Source: Rusavskia elegans (lineage: Eukaryota; Ascomycota; Lecanoromycetes; Teloschistales; Teloschistaceae). From it: DNA of 64,000 nucleotides. The position numbers and the translations under genes are program-made. Each line of letters starts with the position of its first letter. The stretch's first letter is position 1. The stretch covers positions 124,001-188,000 of the forward strand of contig SAUG01000028.1 of the NCBI GenBank assembly GCA_011316305.1. The letters are read 5' to 3'. The notes under the pieces are model-generated. The model saw nothing but the letters and a program-made list of their open reading frames with translations. It had not been told where the DNA came from and made no database searches. Positions 59,970 to 64,000 of this stretch are shown in pieces.

Positions 59970-60628
59970 ATGGGTATCTCACGAGACTCGCGTCACAAGC
60001 GCTCGGCCACAGGTGCAAAGCGATCGTACTACCGCAAGAAGAGGTATTCCACTTCTCAAGCACAGCACATTGGAAGAGTCTGACTTGAAGCAGAGCCTTT
60101 GAGAAAGGTCGCCAGCCCGCAAACACCCGTATCGGCGCAAAGCGAATCCACCTTGTCCGCACCCGTGGTGGGAACCAAAAATACCGAGCCCTTCGTCTCG
60201 ACTCCGGCAATTTCTCCTGGGGATCAGAAGGCATAGCTCGCAAAGTCCGCGTCATCTCCGTGTCCTTCCATCCCTCCAACAACGAACTCATCCGCACCAA
60301 CACTCTCACCAAATCCGCTGTCGTCCAGGTAGATGCCGCTCCCTTCAGACAATGGTACGAAGCACACTACGGGCAGAACCTAGGGAGGAGGCGCCAGCAG
60401 AAGCAGGGCACCGAAGCTGAGGAGAAAAAGAAGAGCAAGGGTGTGGAAAAGAAACAAGCAGCTCGTTATGCGGAGCAGGGCAAGGTGGATCCCCAATTAG
60501 AGAGGCAGTTCGAAGCCGGTCGCCTGTACGCTGTCGTTGCTTCACGGCCGGGTCAGAGTGGGCGCGTCGATGGCTATGTGCTCGAGGGAGATGAGCTGGC
60601 CTTCTATCAGCGTGCGATTAGGAAATAA
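59970..60628 (+). CDS. RPS8: 40S ribosomal protein S8 (eS8)
   Basis: Exons 59970-60043 and 60094-60628 (50-nt intron after 24 codons) give 202 residues, the normal eS8 size. It begins MGISRDSRHKRSATGAKRSY, then KKRAFEKGRQPANTRIGAKR across the intron, HLVRTRGGNQKYRALRLDSG, IRTNTLTKSAVVQVDAAPFR, a Lys/Glu-rich insert, and GRLYAVVASRPGQSGRVDGY near the end. It is a component of the small ribosomal subunit. A short first exon followed by an intron is typical of fungal ribosomal-protein genes. Confidence 0.96.
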
Positions 60629-60954
60629 GGTGGCTACGGGCATATTCTTGAGTTTGACAAATTCAGACATTGCAATGTCGGCTGTTCGAGCTGCAATAGT
60701 GAAGCAATGGAAGATCTAGACATCAGTGCCCAGTGTTTGACCTTTTGTTTCGTGTCAATCAAATGACACGCTGAAGGCCACAATCTGCATTTGATGGGCG
60801 CCAAGCTTTGAAGATGCTTATGAGACTTTAGAGTACATCGACTCTTTCTCCATGATTGCGACTCTATGAATTGCTGCGAAAACCCGACTACTCACTTCGC
60901 CAATGCTTGGGATGATACACACTACTGCATGAGCTTTCATCCAGCACGACGAAG
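60629..60954. other. Intergenic
   Basis: No gene seen. Confidence 0.4.
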
Positions 60955-62094
60955 ATGACGTCCGAGAGCACGAAGACCGTAAAGACCCGCTTCTGCGTCA
61001 TATCGGACACCCATACCGCAGAGCTCTGGCCCTCAGATGACAAGAGCCATGCCTACCGGGACCCTCTCCCATCAGCAGATGTCTTGCTTCACGCCGGGGA
61101 TATCACCATCGCTGGCTACATCCACGAATACGAGCCCATGGTCGAGATGCTCTCCAAGGCTGATGCGGAGCTCAAGATTGTCATAGCGGGCAATCACGAT
61201 GTTACTCTGGATGAGCCTTATTATGAGAAGACTGGGAAGAGAAAGTTTCATAGGAACATTGGAGAAGATCTTGGGGTCGTGAGAGAGATCTGGACTGGAG
61301 AGAGGGCGAAAAAGGCCGGCATTGTGTACCTTGAAGAGGGTGTCAGAACTTTTACACTTAGCAATGGGGCATGCTTCACGGTAAGGAGTTGCTCCGGATT
61401 TCTTTTTGGCTTCCTTCTAGTGCTGCTGTGAAGGGTCCAATCTCCTGGCCTCGTGGGTTCTACGAAAACCATCTCTTCTCCACGGGCTATCCCTGGCGTA
61501 TTGCTTGTCACAGCCCTTCCTCAGCTTTGTCCAGATCTGTAATCAAGCATTATGATACATCTTGAATATCAAGCTGATGTCCTTCAGATCTATTCATCAC
61601 CATACCAGCCAGAATTCTGCAACTTTGCTTTCCCCTACCGCCGTGACGAGGACCGCTTCAACCAGCATGCCCAAAATCCCATACCCGATCATCCCAAAAT
61701 CGATATTCTACTCACGCATGGACCTCCTGCCGGCATCTTGGACCAAACAAGTCGTGGCGATAAAGTTGGATGTGAACACCTGCTTCGTGCCGTCCGCCGA
61801 TGTCGCCCGCGTCTCCATTGTTTTGGCCATATCCATGAAGGCTGGGGAGCTCAGAGAACTGATTGGGTCGAAGGCCGTTCGGTGAGCCTACCTGTTGATC
61901 GACAGCAGATACTCAACAATCGTTGTGCCTACGTCAATATCTCACCAGATGGTGGGGATAATCTTGCAGAGGGGAGAGGTAAGCCTTTGACTTTCGGCGA
62001 AGAGACACTATTCATCAACGCTGCCATCATGGATGTGAACTATAAGCCTGTGAACGCACCATGGATGGTCGACTTGGACTTACCAGTTGGATAA
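60955..62094 (+). CDS. Calcineurin-like metallophosphoesterase
   Basis: Exons 60955-61380 and 61588-62094 with a 207-nt phase-0 intron give 310 residues. The dimetal-binding motifs are complete: CVISDTH, LLHAGDIT, IVIAGNHDVTLD, ILLTHGPPAGILDQ and FGHIHEGWGAQ. The order and spacing match the MPPED1/239FB-like group of cytosolic phosphoesterases common in fungi. The natural substrate is unknown. The long intron has a possible AAGCTGATG branch point and CCTTCAG acceptor. No signal peptide. Confidence 0.9.
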
Positions 62095-62773
62095 CATGTC
62101 GAAAGCTGATCCACACAGCCACCACAGCTGTTGTGCATTTCATGGCCGGCCACCGTTTCGGAGGAACGAGCAGAGCAGTTCCCCGTAACATACTCATGGC
62201 GCATCTAACAATCGACATATCGATGGACAGTCAATTGCCAAGGACGGACAGCGCACTCAATACCCTGAAAAATTATATCGCCATTCCCTGCCGAGTATGC
62301 AGTCGCTTGGTGACTGGAAAGTCGCCCATCCTTGATGTTGCTGACCCATAAACAGGGGGAGCATCCAATCTCGCTGGCATTTAAGGTATCGGATGCCCAT
62401 TCCAGTCGAAAGGATAAGACCGTCAGACCTCGATCTCATCACTTGACGAGGCAGTCGCGAGCTCCCAACGTGCCTTCCCTACTCCCGATAACAGCCACCC
62501 GGAATAGGGTTCCATCTCTGTTGTGTAATCTGTCAGTGTCCTTACTTAGGCATCGAAGATATTGCTTGGTACTACTACACAGTATCTTTTACGCAGCAAC
62601 AGCATCATGTCAGAACTAGAAGGTATGGTTACCGAATGGATAGAAGCTCCGGACACCTAGATTTCCCTTTAGGTATGTCCCTGCAACAATCCTAGGACAC
62701 GCGCTTCCGTTGATTATTTGCTGATTGGATGCAATAAGATTATGATGTGACATGGAGAGATCCTTCCACCAGC
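62095..62773. other. Intergenic with repeat copy C
   Basis: Only the repeat at 62365-62416 is recognised. An ATG at 62607 opens a short frame that I could not connect to the next gene in phase. Confidence 0.35.
62365..62416 (+). repeat. Dispersed short repeat, copy C
   Basis: Contains CGCTGGCATTTAAGGTATCG, then GATGCCCATTCCAGTCGAAA and GGAT. It aligns with copies A, B and D, with a small deletion after the CTGGCA block. Confidence 0.55.
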
Positions 62774-63445
62774 ATGGTTCATACGTTAAGCCACCGGGCG
62801 GGGCAACCGAGAAGAGCTCCAGCAGTCACAGGCGGCGATCTCTGGATAGAAGAAGGTGATGTAACCCTGGTTTTGATCTTCCCTCTGCGACAAGGCCTGT
62901 TCCATTGACTGACTATCTATATCTTGAGAAATACAGCCTACCTCTCAGCAAGACAATCGACCGCAGACCATCTTGAATATGACCTCCTGCTCGGTGGACA
63001 ATTCGTCCAAGCAGTCCAACAGGCCGGGGACTTCCATGGTCTCACCGCTTCTCTCCATGACTTCCTCAACTCAGCTCTCGTTTGCTCCAGACAGTATTTC
63101 AGCTATGAAATAAAACGCCGACACCAAGAACGGTGGTTCAGAAAATGCGTGTCGTACGATGGAGATTTGCAAGCCGGTCTGGCGAGCTTGGAGGGACGCT
63201 CGTCTAAGGTTTTGTGGTATCGCAGATGGCGAATGGAAAATCACAAGAGGATCGATGATATTATGAAGCAGAAAGAGAGCCTGGATACAATGATATTTTA
63301 CCTTATCCTCGAAGCCCAGCAGTACGCTCGGGAGGCGCGGTGTTTGGTTCTTGCCCATATGCGAGGGGAGCGGCTGGTGGCGAATCACCCATGGTCTGAC
63401 CCCTTTAGCCAACTCATGCAGGAGAACGGTGGTTTGCCTTCTTGA
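62774..63445 (+). CDS. Hypothetical protein
   Basis: The long open part (62937-63445) lacks an ATG near its start and follows a good acceptor (ATACAG). A model with exon 62774-62855, intron 62856-62936 (donor GTGATG) and exon 62937-63445 is in phase and gives about 196 residues. The C-terminal 150 are helical and charged (HDFLNSALVCSRQYFSYEIK, WYRRWRMENHKRIDDIMKQK, FYLILEAQQYAREARCLVLA). No family is recognised. The 5' exon choice is uncertain. Confidence 0.4.
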
Positions 63446-63894
63446 CAACACTCGCTGTTCTAATAAGGTTAAAGACATAGCACTGGAATAGTGGAAGGAT
63501 ACTTGTTCGGCGATGCCGTTGAATCGACATGTATTCCTTCGTCTGCTGAAATGCGTGTTCCCTTTTCCCTACCAAAATCGTCCCGTCCCGTCATGTCATA
63601 TCACAGGCCAATCACAATGGGAGACTACCACAGCCATTAGCTCAATACAGAATACCATTCTATCGATTGCTCGGACGTCAGGTGTGAAGTGACTTTCGCT
63701 CGCGAAGGAAACCCTGTTGACTGGTAAGGCGGCCGAAGGAACACTCTGGCAGAAGAAGGGATATTGCAGAGACCTGGGTAGACGAGCCATACGAATGGAA
63801 TAACAAAATCAGGCACGTCTGTGCAGAAGTCTGTTGAGATCTATCGGCTCATAACATCCAGACGAACAATTAAATGATGAGATGACTTCCACTC
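63446..63894. other. Intergenic
   Basis: No gene supported. Confidence 0.35.
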
Positions 63895-64000
63895 TCACAC
63901 GTTCTCAAAATAGAACGTCGGTCCCCCCGGCACCGCCATCTCTGCCGCCCCAAGTAACGGCCTCTCCTCACCAACCTTACCAACCTCCTCCCCTTCACTT
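63895..64000 (-). CDS. 3' end of a minus-strand gene running off the window (partial)
   Basis: The minus strand is open from the window edge to a TGA at 63895-63897, ending GAAEMAVPGGPTFYFENV after a Glu/Gly-rich stretch. It is too short to assign; GC and codon pattern look coding. Confidence 0.4.
   Translation of the reverse strand, partial: SEGEEVGKVGEERPLLGAAEMAVPGGPTFYFENV

Noticed and set aside
62607..62660. Start exon MSELE for the last plus-strand gene
   Set aside because: I could not link it in phase to the exon at 62937 without a stop.

Overview
The window is nuclear DNA of a filamentous ascomycete (Pezizomycotina, most likely Dothideomycetes). The grounds are dense genes with many 46-80 nt GT-AG introns and GCTAAC/GCTGAC-like branch points, fungal families (Utp7, Ctf8, HPPD, DUF2470, SPX-type phosphate transporter, HET, PTH11-like rhodopsin), and AT-rich patches plus nonsense mutations of the kind left by repeat-induced point mutation (RIP).

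Left arm (0.3-6.1 kb): one 12-exon gene encodes about 1637 residues combining a zinc finger, a GTPase-like P-loop domain, a RING finger, a patatin lipase, an ankyrin repeat and a SPRY domain. The last two domains join through a GC-AG intron.

Decayed island (6.9-21.4 kb): a 5'-truncated methyltransferase, a rhodopsin-like membrane protein broken by a 7-bp duplication, an intact alpha/beta hydrolase, a phenylalanine/histidine ammonia-lyase with a nonsense codon and a damaged MIO triad, an O-methyltransferase with a 1-2 nt frameshift, an SDR fragment, and a P450 with a 4-bp duplication and an internal stop. This looks like a dying secondary-metabolism cluster between two conserved genes.

Housekeeping stretch (21.5-31.4 kb): UTP7, a conserved unknown, 4-hydroxyphenylpyruvate dioxygenase, CTF8, an intact P450 and a DUF2470 membrane protein.

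Middle (32-41.2 kb): a secreted low-complexity protein with 28-residue repeats; a divergent pair of paralogues (34.3-36.5 kb) that share a C-terminal motif and both end in a 7-nt coding exon; a small unknown; an SPX-domain phosphate transporter.

Secreted-protein cluster (42-47 kb): three related small secreted proteins on the minus strand, the middle copy frameshifted, with a 332-base poly-C run among them. A broken HET-domain gene follows (47.4-48.2 kb), carrying one copy of a short repeat found four times in the window.

Right arm (48.7-64 kb): a 786-residue unknown, a GPI-anchored-like wall protein, a membrane-anchored pepsin-fold protein without its first catalytic Asp, an SDR, ribosomal protein eS8, a metallophosphoesterase, a small unknown, and the 3' end of a gene running off the window.

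Exon boundaries were derived by hand from splice signals, reading phase and family motifs. Functions rest on remembered family motifs, not on database searches.
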